Assembly: GCA_047528275.1 (NCBI GenBank)
Contig: CP180023.1
Location: 1,054,001-1,118,000, forward strand
DNA from: G039954875 sp047528275
Lineage (GTDB): Bacteria > Bacteroidota > Bacteroidia > Flavobacteriales > Blattabacteriaceae
Reading direction: 5' to 3'
Length of the DNA: 64,000 nucleotides
Below are positions 41,309-51,197 of this stretch, piece after piece; the stretch's first letter is position 1; each line of letters starts with the position of its first letter. The notes beneath the pieces were generated by a model. The model was not told the DNA's origin, ran no database searches, and saw nothing but the letters and a program-made list of their open reading frames with translations. A program made the position numbers and the translations under genes.

Positions 41309-43837
41309 TTAAAATGAGCTTTGGTTGACATCTACTGGGTTTCTCTTGTCATATTTCAGATCTTTCAATAGGGGGGCTTTGATCCCAATATAAAAAGACC
41401 AGAAGCTATAACATCCCACAGGCATCCAACGGAAATTCATGTTAAAACTCCGTAGGTCTCTCTCAAAGGTAATCAAAGTATTGGTGATTTTATGATTAAT
41501 GAAATCATAGTTGATGTCAAAACCTATTTTCCAATGGGGTGTAGGTGAGATATTTCCGTTTAAAATCAATGAGGTTCCTGTAGTAAACTTACCTAAAGAG
41601 TTTTTGGTGTAATTGTAGGTCATGTTGATCTTCAACCACCATGGGATGTCGTAATGAGCATAATTATCTTCGTCGAAATTAAATTTTTCATAACGTATTT
41701 GCCCTTTCTTTTTGTAGGGGTCTTTGCCTTTTTTATCTTTTTTAAAAGTATTGTTATCCAAGCTATAATCTAAAGACAACCAAAGAGATTTGAGAATGAA
41801 GTTTCCTAATTGATCCATCCGATAAGATTTCGGGTTGGTTGGATCTGTATTGTCAATACGGTTCTTGTAAGGGTCTATGTTGCCGTTCAAGTTTATTCTG
41901 AGGTTTTTTATGATCGTGGTATTACCATTGAAAGTGATATCGCTCCATCGGAAGGTGTTTTTGGCCATATCATAACTGGTATTTAAACTGAGATTTTCGA
42001 TGAGTTTAATCTTTCTGCTTCCTGTCGATTCGTTTTTGTCTCGTATTTTCATCTCCAGGTTGTTCTGTAGGGAAAAATTAATTCTTTGAGAGAGGTCTTT
42101 AGAAGGCGCACTATAGAGACCATTTTCAAAGATACTGTAAGTCTGTATTTGATCATCTTTATCGGTATAGCTTTTATAATAACCCCAAAAGGGTGTAGAA
42201 AAATTAGGGGAGTAAGTATAAGAGATCTGAGGATCTATCTTATGCCGGATAGCTTGAATGAAACCATCTTCGCTGAATTTTTTCAATTTGTATAAGGTAA
42301 ATGACAAGCTTGCTCCTATATTAAAGATACGGAAGGTTTTGAATCCCTTTCTGGTTCTATCGATGACTTTATCTTGGTTAGAGTCATAAGTCTTTTCGAT
42401 GGTTTGTAAGACCCAACGTTCGTTATATGTCATGTTGGGAGTGAATCTGAAATAAGTGAATAAGTCAGTCTTTCTACTTAAATTGAAGTTATGTTCAGTA
42501 CCCGTTCTCATTTTTTCAAAAATCCCTTTTTTAAAGAGCTGGTTGATATTGGTATTCACTGTGCTTTTCGCTTTCATGTTATAATCTATGGTGAAGTTGC
42601 TCAAAAACGTATTCTTTTTCTTTTGAAAAGGTGTCCTTTGCTGCATGGTTAATGTTAAATTGGGCAGGATCATATTCACCTCTTCCGTGTTGAAATTCTG
42701 GATCAGGTCACCACTCAAAGTGATCGAAATCGGCAGTTCTTCAAAATTCTTTCTCAGGCTGACACTTGAAGAACTAGTATTGGTAAATACTGATCCAGAC
42801 TTATTACTGATGTTGTTCGTATTGAGCGTTTTTCTATAATAGTCCTTGTTGCTTGCATAGTTGATATTGGCGGAAAAACTTAGGGTGGGATTGGATTTAC
42901 TGTCTTGATTGTGATTCCACTGCAGTAGATAATTATTATTTTTATTGTAATCTTTTAGGCCCTTAGTCCCTGTGATGAGGGTTTGATAATTGAAAGCGAA
43001 GTTGCCTGAATATTTATATCTTAATTTATAATCAACCTGTTTTTCAATTCTCCAACTTCCATTGGTGTAGATCGAACCTAAGATATTCGAATTCCAATGT
43101 TCAGAGATCGGCCAAAAAAAACCGAGGTTCTCTAAGAAAAAACCGACATTGGTCCGCTCCCCCCAATGCGGAATACGGATTCCGGCACTACTCTTTTCTG
43201 TAGTAGGGATATAGGAGAAGGGTAAGAATAAGGGGGTAGGTACCTTATGAATATACATTAATATAGGTCCAGTGATAATGGACTTTCTATTCACATGTTT
43301 GATCTTATTTGTTTTTAGGTAATAGTCTGGTATCGTATCCTTTCTTTCTTTGAAGTAGGTATCGGTAGTGTAGAGGGCGTTCCGCATCAGGTTGATGCTA
43401 TCGTTTTTTCTTTTGACTCTTTTAGCGATGATAACTCCTTCTTGTTCTTCAGTACGAATGTTGTCGGCAAGGCCTTTTTGGGTTTTGAAATTGAAGTGGA
43501 AACTATCGTAGTCATACTTTTTTCCACCTTGTGTTAAGGTAGTCGACTCACTGACATGACCTAGTGAGTCAAGCTTACCACGGGCATAGACATCATTAGT
43601 CTTCCAATCGATCTTTATATAGTCGGCCTGAACTTTCATATCAGTATAGTCTACTGAGGCATTTCCGGTAAGGTAAGATTTCTTGTGGACCAAGTCATGG
43701 TCTTGTACCTCTGCATTGTATTTGATAATGTCTTTCAAAGTCCCTTCCTTCTCTTTGGTTTTGAGTGTGTCTTGAGATGCTTTGTCCAGATCCTGTATAG
43801 CAGCAGATTTTTCTAGGGTCTGTTGAGCATGGATCAA
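41309..43837 (-). CDS. lptD: LPS assembly outer membrane protein LptD
   Basis: An 842-residue (from TTG 43837) outer membrane barrel that inserts lipopolysaccharide into the outer leaflet. An OstA-type N-terminal domain (NASVDYTDMKVQADYIKIDW) leads into the barrel entry PTPLFLPFSYIPTTEKSSAG and many alternating strands. It ends IGIKAPLLKDLKYDKRNPVD. The beginning is odd: the in-frame codons just upstream of TTG encode a perfect signal-peptide-like stretch (IYFPFFFIFLYGLIHA), with no ATG, GTG or TTG before it, only ATA at 43871-43873, then a TAA. Either ATA starts the protein, or an indel in the ten-base A/T run has cut the leader. Its usual amidase neighbour across the gap is dead. Confidence 0.85.
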   Translation of the reverse strand: MIHAQQTLEKSAAIQDLDKASQDTLKTKEKEGTLKDIIKYNAEVQDHDLVHKKSYLTGNASVDYTDMKVQADYIKIDWKTNDVYARGKLDSLGHVSESTTLTQGGKKYDYDSFHFNFKTQKGLADNIRTEEQEGVIIAKRVKRKNDSINLMRNALYTTDTYFKERKDTIPDYYLKTNKIKHVNRKSIITGPILMYIHKVPTPLFLPFSYIPTTEKSSAGIRIPHWGERTNVGFFLENLGFFWPISEHWNSNILGSIYTNGSWRIEKQVDYKLRYKYSGNFAFNYQTLITGTKGLKDYNKNNNYLLQWNHNQDSKSNPTLSFSANINYASNKDYYRKTLNTNNISNKSGSVFTNTSSSSVSLRKNFEELPISITLSGDLIQNFNTEEVNMILPNLTLTMQQRTPFQKKKNTFLSNFTIDYNMKAKSTVNTNINQLFKKGIFEKMRTGTEHNFNLSRKTDLFTYFRFTPNMTYNERWVLQTIEKTYDSNQDKVIDRTRKGFKTFRIFNIGASLSFTLYKLKKFSEDGFIQAIRHKIDPQISYTYSPNFSTPFWGYYKSYTDKDDQIQTYSIFENGLYSAPSKDLSQRINFSLQNNLEMKIRDKNESTGSRKIKLIENLSLNTSYDMAKNTFRWSDITFNGNTTIIKNLRINLNGNIDPYKNRIDNTDPTNPKSYRMDQLGNFILKSLWLSLDYSLDNNTFKKDKKGKDPYKKKGQIRYEKFNFDEDNYAHYDIPWWLKINMTYNYTKNSLGKFTTGTSLILNGNISPTPHWKIGFDINYDFINHKITNTLITFERDLRSFNMNFRWMPVGCYSFWSFYIGIKAPLLKDLKYDKRNPVDVNQSSF

Positions 43838-43887
43838 ACCATACAGAAAGATAAAAAAAAAAGGAAAATATATCCTACCGCTTTCTT

Positions 43888-45125
43888 AAACAAAGGATTT
43901 AATATTTTTACGATCTATGCGGTCAAAATTAGCTAAAAAAATCATCCTCAATATGAATTTCAACTTAGCCCGCCTTCTCCTACTCTTTTCGATCTTTTCT
44001 CTTGGTACACCCATTCGTAGTCGAAAAAATTTACTGTAGGGATAGATCCAGGACATGGGGAAGGAGATGCGGATTCCCATGGTTATGGTGGAAATGAGAA
44101 AAATATGACTTTACTTATAGCTAAAAAATTAAATACTTACATTAAAAAAAATTCTCTTTCAGAGGTCAAAATGGTGTACATCATTACTACGGATGTATTC
44201 ATCTCGTTGATACCCAATCCAGGATCGCCAACGATCATTATGCAGATCTTTTTATCTTCATTCATTGCAATGCTATTCCTATAATTTCTCCTTAAGGTAC
44301 TGATAATTATGTACTCATAACATGTCGTAGTCAAGATAATTTTAATGTAGATAAATAAGAAAACTCGGTGATCCTCCTCGATCTTTATTATAAGAAAACC
44401 TATCAATATTTCAATCCGAATTCGCTACAATCGGTCATTGGACTGACATTCATTCAAAACATTTATCTGAAAAATAGCATCGAATTCGCTAAAAAAAATT
44501 TGAAGAATAATTCGTCACAGCTAGGAAATATTAGAGAGGAGTTAAATAGATCGGGATTTTAATGATCAAATAGACGACTATACCGGTGTATTAGTAGGGA
44601 CTGGTCTCATCACTAATAGGGATGAGGGGATATATTTAGGCTCTTCTAAAGGTTAGGAAGAAATTCCCCAAACCAATTTATAAAGCATTTGTAGGATTCA
44701 AAGCCGAGTATGATTCTAAAAGGGTCCAAGTACCAGCGTAAGCCGAGCCATCGATCCCATCACAGATTCAAGAACCGTCTCAATTAGATCCAATCCAAAC
44801 GAATCTCTTAAAGATATTTCCCACGTATCCAAACGAATATCTAGACGAATACATCATTTTGTACAAAATACAACTCTTCACCCTTTCTAAAAAGCTTCCT
44901 GACCATGATCCTACTTTCCGAGGTTTGAATCCCAGTTCTTTCTAAATATAAGATGGTTCGTACAAATATATCTATGGAAATACTGATGATATCAATGTGA
45001 TCAAAAAAAAATATTAGATAAAGATCGGTCGATTAGATTTTCTTCTACTTTCATCATTGAGATGAAAAACGGAAAAAGTTGACCATCCAGCAGATAAAAT
45101 CCTTGTTAGAAAAATGAGTAATATT
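43888..45125 (+). pseudogene. Broken N-acetylmuramoyl-L-alanine amidase with SPOR-like C-terminus
   Basis: Zn-dependent peptidoglycan amidase (AmiC/Amidase_3) in ruins. Order: NFNLARLLLLFSIFSLG leader, VGIDPGHG-like segment at 44035-44055, HGYGGNEKNMTLLIAKKLNT, NDHYADLFISIHCNAIP (family: HADLFISIHxNA), ENSVILLDLYYKKTYQYFNP, the open piece ending REELNRSGF, then VLVGTGLITNRDEGIYLGSS (family: VLVExGFxTNxxE). After a linker the SPOR-like end reads KIQLFTLSKKLPDHDPTFRG and DGSYKYIYGNTDDINVIKK. Frameshifts and stops separate all of these. It lies just upstream of mlaD, its usual partner. Confidence 0.88.
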
Positions 45126-45147
45126 GTAAGCTGAAATTTTTTTCATT

Positions 45148-46143
45148 TTGAAATATCAAAAAGAAATAAAGGCAGGGCTTATTGCAGTGATTGCCATCGC
45201 TTCATTTGTTTGTTTAGTCAATTTTCTCAAAGGGAGTAATCTCTTTCAACAGGGTATCTTGCTCCATGCCGTGTATGACGATATAATAGGTTTAGAGGTA
45301 TCGAGGCCTGTTATTATTAATGGTTTAAAGGTTGGGAAAGTGGAAAAAATTTATTTCCATCCGGATCACTCAGGGAGGTTGATCGTCGAGATGAGGATAG
45401 CGACGGATTTTGATTTTTCGGTAAATACTGTAGCCATGATTAATGAATCTGGATTAGTATCAGGGCCAGAGGTCCGCCTTATTTTGTCTCATGAAGGATG
45501 CAAAGCCAAAGATGGAGACACGATCAAAGGTCTGGTAAAATCCTCAGCTCTTTCGGGTTTACTAGGTGAAGTAGCACCAATCAAGATCAAATTGCAACAG
45601 GTGTTGACTTGCATGGATAGCGCATTGCTATCGCTCAATAGTCTTTTGGATCAAGAAAATAAAACTCAGATCAAGCATCTATTCAAAGGCCTCAATACTA
45701 CTTTGCAATCCATGAAGACCAGTGCTGATTCGATTACACAAACCACACATCATTTTAGTCGAACAGCCGATTCCGCTACAATGATGATCATTAATGGTGG
45801 TTCTGGTTTCAATACCTCCCTGCAGCACATTGGTGCAGCGGCTGATGTTTATAAAAAATTGGCAGATCGGATCGATAAGATCAATATTGAAAATACCTTT
45901 ATCAAATTGGATACCTCTTTGCAAAATCTTGATCAGGTGATGAGTGGGGTCAATAAGGGAGAAGGTACCTTGGGTAAATTTACTACAGACGACAAACTAT
46001 ACAATCATTTAAACCAACTCTCTGGAGAGTTGGGGCTCTTGGCAAAAGATCTGAGGTTGCACCCAAAACGTTATTTTCATTTTTCTTTATTTGGAAAAAG
46101 AGAACAGTCCTATCAGAAAGAACCTCCGGAAAAGAATGAATAA
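45148..46143 (+). CDS. MlaD family (MCE-domain) lipid transport protein
   Basis: A 331-residue protein with one N-terminal membrane helix (IKAGLIAVIAIASFVCLVNF) and an MCE domain at about residues 38-115. Segments are YDDIIGLEVSRPVIINGLKV and VEMRIATDFDFSVNTVAMIN. A long helical part follows, suited to a periplasmic needle, and the last third has EGTLGKFTTDDKLYNHLNQL. The start appears to be TTG at 45148, since no ATG lies upstream in frame and MKYQKEIKAGL is the usual beginning. It should move phospholipids between membranes as part of an MlaFEDB-type transporter. The other Mla genes are not in the window. Confidence 0.88.
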   Translation: MKYQKEIKAGLIAVIAIASFVCLVNFLKGSNLFQQGILLHAVYDDIIGLEVSRPVIINGLKVGKVEKIYFHPDHSGRLIVEMRIATDFDFSVNTVAMINESGLVSGPEVRLILSHEGCKAKDGDTIKGLVKSSALSGLLGEVAPIKIKLQQVLTCMDSALLSLNSLLDQENKTQIKHLFKGLNTTLQSMKTSADSITQTTHHFSRTADSATMMIINGGSGFNTSLQHIGAAADVYKKLADRIDKINIENTFIKLDTSLQNLDQVMSGVNKGEGTLGKFTTDDKLYNHLNQLSGELGLLAKDLRLHPKRYFHFSLFGKREQSYQKEPPEKNE

Positions 46144-46150
46144 AAAAAAC

Positions 46151-47530
46151 CATGAAACTTGGTATTAGTAATATTTTGTTTCTTTTTTCTCTCTTAGGAG
46201 AGAATGGTTATTTCTTGTTTCAAATCAGGAAACTTATTCGTAATATTCGTTTGGGAAGACCTGTAAATCGTACCGATCGTAAAGCCGAGCGTTGGAAGAT
46301 GCTTTTTCGTATCGCTCTCGGGTAGGGGAAGATGACACGTCGGCCGCCTGTAGCTAGGATATTCCATATCTTGTTCTATATCTGTTCTTTAATCGTTAAC
46401 GTTGAGTTGCTAGAGATCGTTATGGGTGGCCTTTTTGGTACGCATAGGGTATTGAGTCGGCTATTGGGTTTAACCTATTATAGGATCTTTACTGGTATTT
46501 TAGAGGTCTTTGGTTTCTTAGTCATCATCGCTGTGATAGTTTTTTTTTTCATTTGGAGAAATTTTCGACACATCAACTGCTTTGAAAAATCTGAGATAAA
46601 AACCTGGACCAAGACTGAGATCAATGGGATTCTGATCTTTGAGTTTCTATTGATGGTGGTTTTCTTGATAATGAACGCTGCTAATGGTTTGTTGCATATG
46701 CGAGGTGTAGAGGATTATGAGGAGATTCCAGGTAGCTTTCTAGTCAGTGACTTTTTCCTCCAGCCCTATTCACAAAATTTTTCAGAGCATGCCTTATACT
46801 TGATCGAACATACATTCTGTTGGTTACATTTCATAGGCGTTTTACTCGTTCTTAATTATCTGTACTATTCAAAACATTTACACATCTTATTGGATTTTCC
46901 CAATACTTATTTCGCTAATCTCGCTCCTAATGGAAAGCTCAGCCTATTAGAGTCCATTCGAGGAGAAGTTACTTTGATGATGAATCCACAAGCAACAGTC
47001 CTCCCACAAACTCAAGAGAACACCTTACCCCGATTGGGATCAGCAGATGTTTGGGATTTGGATCAGGTACAATTGTTGGAAGCTTATGCTTGTACTGAAT
47101 GTGGTCGTTATAGGGATCAATGCCAAGCTAATATGACCGGTAAAAAAATTATCTCCTCGTAAGATCGTTAAAGATGTAAGGGATAGGCTGGAAGAAGTCA
47201 CCAGAAACATAGATGCTCACTAAAGCCAATTTAAAGACGATAGCAACCAATTGATCCATGACGATTATGTCTCTCCAAAATAGCATTGGGTTTGTACCAG
47301 TTGCAATACTTGTGTAAAGGCTTGTCCAATTTTAATCAATCTTTTCTCGATCATCCTTGATCTGAGACGATATCTTGTGATGGAAAAGTGTACTGCACCT
47401 CATGAATTGAATATAATGATGAATCAAATTGAAAATAATTCCGGACCTTGGCCTTTCCCTCTATCTGATCATTTGAAATGTAAAGATGAAGTGTGGAGTG
47501 AAGGCTTCCATTGAATCCGTCGAACTCTGA
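46151..47530 (+). pseudogene. Broken Fe-S oxidoreductase (HdrD/GlpC-like, Bacteroidota type)
   Basis: Large (Fe-S)-binding membrane protein, first of the usual two-gene pair in Bacteroidota. From ATG 46151 the frame reads ISNILFLFSLLGENGYF and RKAERWKMLFRIALG, then a TAG at 46322-46324 stands where relatives have Gln. The membrane part is open to 47162 (GLFGTHRVLSRLLGLTY, YLYYSKHLHILLDFPNTYFA, YACTECGRYRDQCQANMTGK). A run of seven A then shifts the frame; the other frame continues LSPRKIVKDVRDRLEEVTRN with TAA and TAG before WVCTSCNTCVKACPI and IILDLRRYLVMEK. One 4Fe-4S ligand (normally CTxxCP) has also become RDQCQ. It is dead, though a truncated 276-residue frame (46332-47162) remains. Confidence 0.88.
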
Positions 47531-48428
47531 TTATGGTAATAACATCCATATACTGGAATCTTGATCCAGAAACTATTAGATTTTTTAGCATATTTTCTTT
47601 TAAATACTATGATTTTTTCTCGTAGAATGGTTATTTCTATGATATATAAACAATTTGGAATATTTATTTTACTGAAAACGTGTTATTAAAAATCTTAATC
47701 GATTGGATTTGTAGGTGTTTGTCGATGCTATAGTAAGAGGTAGGTTGGGATATTATCTTTTTTATGGAGCAATCTATTATTTAAAATACTCTTTGATAAT
47801 CGTCTTGTATTTTGAGATCAGAAAGATGGAAATGTTTCGTTTTATAGAGTTTCAAGGTTTAGGTAGCCATGGTTGGGCTATTGGTATATTGATCTCTGTT
47901 TTGCTTTACATCTAGAGGACAAAAAACAATGTCTGGTGGAGTATTATAAAGGATGGCCCTTGCTATCCCATTGACGGGTACATTTTATACGATTGGGGGA
48001 TTTTATGAATTCAGAAGGTCATTGGAACGGCGACTCATAGCGATTACGGTCTCATCTTTCAGTGAGTGGGTGCTTTGTCTAGACATTCAGTACAACTGTA
48101 TGAAACAGTAACTTACCTTCTGATCTTTATATGGTTAATAATCATCTACAAAAAGTGTTCACCAGAGTTCGAATGGATTCGTCTTTTGGTGCTTTCTTGT
48201 ACTCTTGTTTTTGGCTATATGCATCATTGATTTTCTGAAGGAGGTTTAGATCAATTCTGAAATAGACATATTTCTAAGTATAGAACAATTACTGAGCTCC
48301 CTCCTTCATTGTCGTAGGATTGATTTTGATAATCATGAAAGGAGGTCCACACTCTTATTGTTTGAGCTGATCAGGAAATTGTGAGATCTAAGCCGTGACC
48401 AATCTATCAGCCTACCCAATAGTGATGG
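47531..48428 (+). pseudogene. Decayed membrane-protein tract (unassigned)
   Basis: About 900 bases without an intact gene. The open piece 47715-47915 reads YGAIYYLKYSLIIVLYFEIR and GLGSHGWAIGILISVLLY, a hydrophobic membrane-like segment. The rest contains pieces such as YDWGIL, GALSRHSVQLYETVTYLLIF and VLSCTLVFGYMHH among stops. The Fe-S oxidoreductase's second gene would be expected here, but I could not see its cysteine motifs. I leave it unassigned. Confidence 0.3.
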
Positions 48429-49346
48429 TCATTCAAGCAAATAAGTTTTCAAAACTTCAGAAGCTTCTGTGTTAGGGAAGATTTCTCGAGCTTCGCGTTC
48501 AAAGATTTTGATATCAGGAAAACGGCTTGAATAGTGCCCAAGTAAGAGTTTTCCTACATCAGCTTCTTGGGCGATCCTTGCGGCTTGGGCTACTGTAGCA
48601 TGACCAGTGGTCTTGGCACAATCTTCTTCTCCGCTCAAGAAGGTACTCTCGTGATAGAGTAAATCAACCTTTCGGATCTGTTCGATGATTGCCCGATGGT
48701 AAGCCGTATCCGAGCAGAAGGCATAAGAGAGCGCTTTTGATGGATCCAAAGTGAGTTGATTATTTGGGATCGTCCGTCCGTCTTCTATGATGAAGTCTTT
48801 CCCAAGTTTGAGATTTTGATAATCACAAATCTTGATTTCAGGATACTTTTTGATCGTGTCGATGTCGAGCTTTCGTTTTCGTGGTTTTTCTTTGAATAGA
48901 AAACCATTGGTATAGATGCGGTGCTTCAATGGGATGGTATACACTTGAGCTTTCTCATCTTCAAATATTTTTTCCGATTTATCAGACGAGACTTCAATAT
49001 GTTTGATTGGATAGGTCAGTTTGCTACTGGACCATTTGAGGTAGGTGTCGATGATTTCCTTCAATCCCTTTGGGGCATAGATGTTCAACGAATTTTTCCG
49101 TCCAAGGAGCTGAAAGGTAGAGAGTAATCCCATCAAGCCAAAAAAATGATCTCCATGCAGATGAGAAATGAAGATATGTATGATCCAGTTAAATTTGATC
49201 TGGGCCCGACGTAATTGTACTTGGGTGCCTTCTCCACAGTCGATTAGAAAAAAATGTCCATGTAGTTCAAGTATCTGCGCCGTGGGATGAAAATCTTTTG
49301 TCGGTATCGACGAATGACAACCCAAAATAGTCAACTTTGATACCAT
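48429..49346 (-). CDS. rnz: Ribonuclease Z
   Basis: A 305-residue metallo-beta-lactamase-fold endonuclease that removes 3' trailers from tRNA precursors. The zinc box HLHGDH is at residues 62-67 in SHLHGDHFFGLMGLL. Also present are LGCHSSIPTKDFHPTAQIL, DCGEGTQVQLRRAQI, the second half SYAFCSDTAYH with the zinc-bridging Asp, and TTGHATVAQAARIAQEADVG. It has full length and starts at ATG 49346. A broken rdgB gene lies directly upstream on the same strand. Confidence 0.95.
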   Translation of the reverse strand: MVSKLTILGCHSSIPTKDFHPTAQILELHGHFFLIDCGEGTQVQLRRAQIKFNWIIHIFISHLHGDHFFGLMGLLSTFQLLGRKNSLNIYAPKGLKEIIDTYLKWSSSKLTYPIKHIEVSSDKSEKIFEDEKAQVYTIPLKHRIYTNGFLFKEKPRKRKLDIDTIKKYPEIKICDYQNLKLGKDFIIEDGRTIPNNQLTLDPSKALSYAFCSDTAYHRAIIEQIRKVDLLYHESTFLSGEEDCAKTTGHATVAQAARIAQEADVGKLLLGHYSSRFPDIKIFEREAREIFPNTEASEVLKTYLLE

Positions 49347-49369
49347 TATTATTATAGATTTTTTTGATT

Positions 49370-49862
49370 TTCATTAAATAAATACCATTTTTTGAATACT
49401 TCGGCCCGGGGAATGATCCAATTTTTTCTTCAACGGGAAGTTCAGCTAGAGTTTTTTTTATAACCTTGAGATATGAAAACCGGATCATAACCAAATCCGT
49501 ACGTATCTTGCTATTGTCTAGCAATTTGGACTAATACTGTACCCTCTGAAAAAAAAAATAGGTTCTTGTTCGTGTTTTCAAGCAAATGAATCTGGTTAAA
49601 TATTCGGAGATATTTTCAAGAGCTGAGAGCAATTTTTGGATATAGTCTTGACTTTTTCCACTGGCAGCGTATCGTGTTGAGTAGATACCTGCCCCCCCCC
49701 TTTCAAATCCTTAAATTCTAGTTCAGAATCATTAGCAATGTAGCGTAGACCTGTACATTCGAAAACCCTCCCGGTCCCTAATAAGAGCATTTTCTCTGAA
49801 AGAGTTACCTGTCTCTTCAATCTTCTCCTCCAAGCCAATGTCATGCAAGGACAAAACTTATA
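49370..49862 (-). pseudogene. rdgB: Broken XTP/dITP diphosphatase (RdgB/HAM1)
   Basis: House-cleaning nucleotide pyrophosphatase in pieces. Order from the start: DIGLEEKIEETGNSFRENAL (family: DIGxxEEIPETGxTxxENA), then IANDSELEFKDLK (family: ADDTGLEVEAL) in another frame, then ERGGAGIYSTRYAASGKSQD and IQKLLSALENISEYL. The end has YGFGYDPVFISQGYKK and FAELPVEEK-like LAELPVEEKIG. A run of nine C at 49692-49700 (G on the coding strand) lies at one frame break and could be the first damage. The start region with SxNxxK is missing or out of frame. Confidence 0.85.
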
Positions 49863-49906
49863 TCTTGGATGGGTGTAACATTCTTATCTCATTTATCTTA
49901 TGTGGA

Positions 49907-50734
49907 TTATGGTTGATGAAAATCGATTTTTTCTTGGTTTTTCGTTTGATACAGAATTACATAGGTATCGACGAGTGCGAGTAAAAGAGCTACAAAAAAC
50001 AAGCAAGGGTTTGCGTCTAAAAAAATTGAAACCAAATCATCATCTTCTTTTTTTTTCCATAAAAAGTGGGTCAAAATAACAAAACCGTTATTGAACGCAT
50101 GTAGCAAAATACAATTGAGCATAGATCGGGTACAAAAGTAGACCAACCCTAAAAGGTTTCCGATAAAGAATCCCCCTACAAATTGCCATGGGTTCATATG
50201 AATCAATCCGAATAAAAAAGAAGAAAATAGGATCGATTTGACCGGATGGATATTATTGCGGAGTAAGCCATTTAAGAGGATTCCTCGGAAAAAGATTTCT
50301 TCACATAGAGGGGCCAGCAATACTGTCGAGACAATTAGGGAAACCGGATAGAAAGTTTCTTCCTCGAAGACTCGTTCCAGATCTTGATACATCTTCCTTA
50401 AAATAGGACCCTCTTTAGGGATGGCCGATGAGATGTAGTGTTCGGCAATCATCCCACAAAAGATCAATGGAAAGATCAGTAGATAAACTTTCCATGATGA
50501 ATACCTAAAGGAGAGGCCTAAGGTTGTACGTTCCTTTTGGAGTACATAAGAGATGAACAGATAAAATAAGATAAACGGACTGATATATAATAGGGGAAAC
50601 AAAATACTTCGAGGTAAATTCAAACCAAGAAAAGAAAATATAGTCTCCAAACTGGTAATGAATAGACTCAATCCTATAAGCATAAAGGTGATTCCAATAG
50701 CTCTACGGTAGTCGACTCTAAAATATTTACGCAT
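49907..50734 (-). CDS. CPBP family intramembrane metalloprotease (CAAX/Abi)
   Basis: A 275-residue membrane protein with about eight hydrophobic segments. The catalytic motifs are Glu145-Glu146 and Arg150 in LCEEIFFRGILLNGLL, His179 in FGLIHMNPWQF, and His212/Asn215 in LHAFNN. This is the Abi/CAAX-protease (CPBP) set. I start at ATG 50734 (MRKYFRVDYRR); a GTG at 50800 would add a poor leader. Substrates of bacterial members are mostly unknown. It is divergent from yihY. Confidence 0.86.
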   Translation of the reverse strand: MRKYFRVDYRRAIGITFMLIGLSLFITSLETIFSFLGLNLPRSILFPLLYISPFILFYLFISYVLQKERTTLGLSFRYSSWKVYLLIFPLIFCGMIAEHYISSAIPKEGPILRKMYQDLERVFEEETFYPVSLIVSTVLLAPLCEEIFFRGILLNGLLRNNIHPVKSILFSSFLFGLIHMNPWQFVGGFFIGNLLGLVYFCTRSMLNCILLHAFNNGFVILTHFLWKKKEDDDLVSIFLDANPCLFFVALLLALVDTYVILYQTKNQEKIDFHQP

Positions 50735-51197
50735 GATGATAAGGGAGACGGTTGATGATAGAGAAAGATTGGTACAATTGTTCAAAAAAATCAAGCACAC
50801 TAAGTTATACGGAAAGGTTATCGGTAATAGTGAGAGTTTCCTATCTGCTCTTTTATAGAGTACCTCATAAAACCCTAAGGTCCCCTAATGATGGAAATCA
50901 GATGACGTTCAGCTCCCTACATTTATTTTTCAACAAATATCGAAAATTCTATAGAATCTAATAAGGTACCCCTTTCATTAAGCAAACAGACCTTATCTTT
51001 GGGATAAATTCCTGAGAAGGTAGATTCTTTTTCTTTTTTAGATTTATTTTTGATCTCTTGGATCTCTATCAGATTACAGGGAATAAAGTGATCAATATGA
51101 TTTAAATAATTGTGTATGAATATTTTAGGTTTTTGATTAGGGATTTTAGTTACAATCAGAATCTTGATTTTTATAGGGTAGATCAGAAAAGCAAGTA
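50735..51197 (-). pseudogene. Gap with small minus-strand coding remnant
   Basis: The 460-base gap between CPBP protease and YihY holds a minus-strand piece (about 50890-51090) reading IEIQEIKNKSKKEKES, GIYPKDKVCLLNERGTLLDS and IEFSIFVEK, which then breaks. I could not name its family. The region also holds whatever promoters drive the two divergent genes; none was clear. Confidence 0.3.

Noticed and set aside
46332..47162. Stand-alone 276-residue membrane protein gene
   Set aside because: It is the middle part of the Fe-S oxidoreductase, with matching sequence before its start and after its end.
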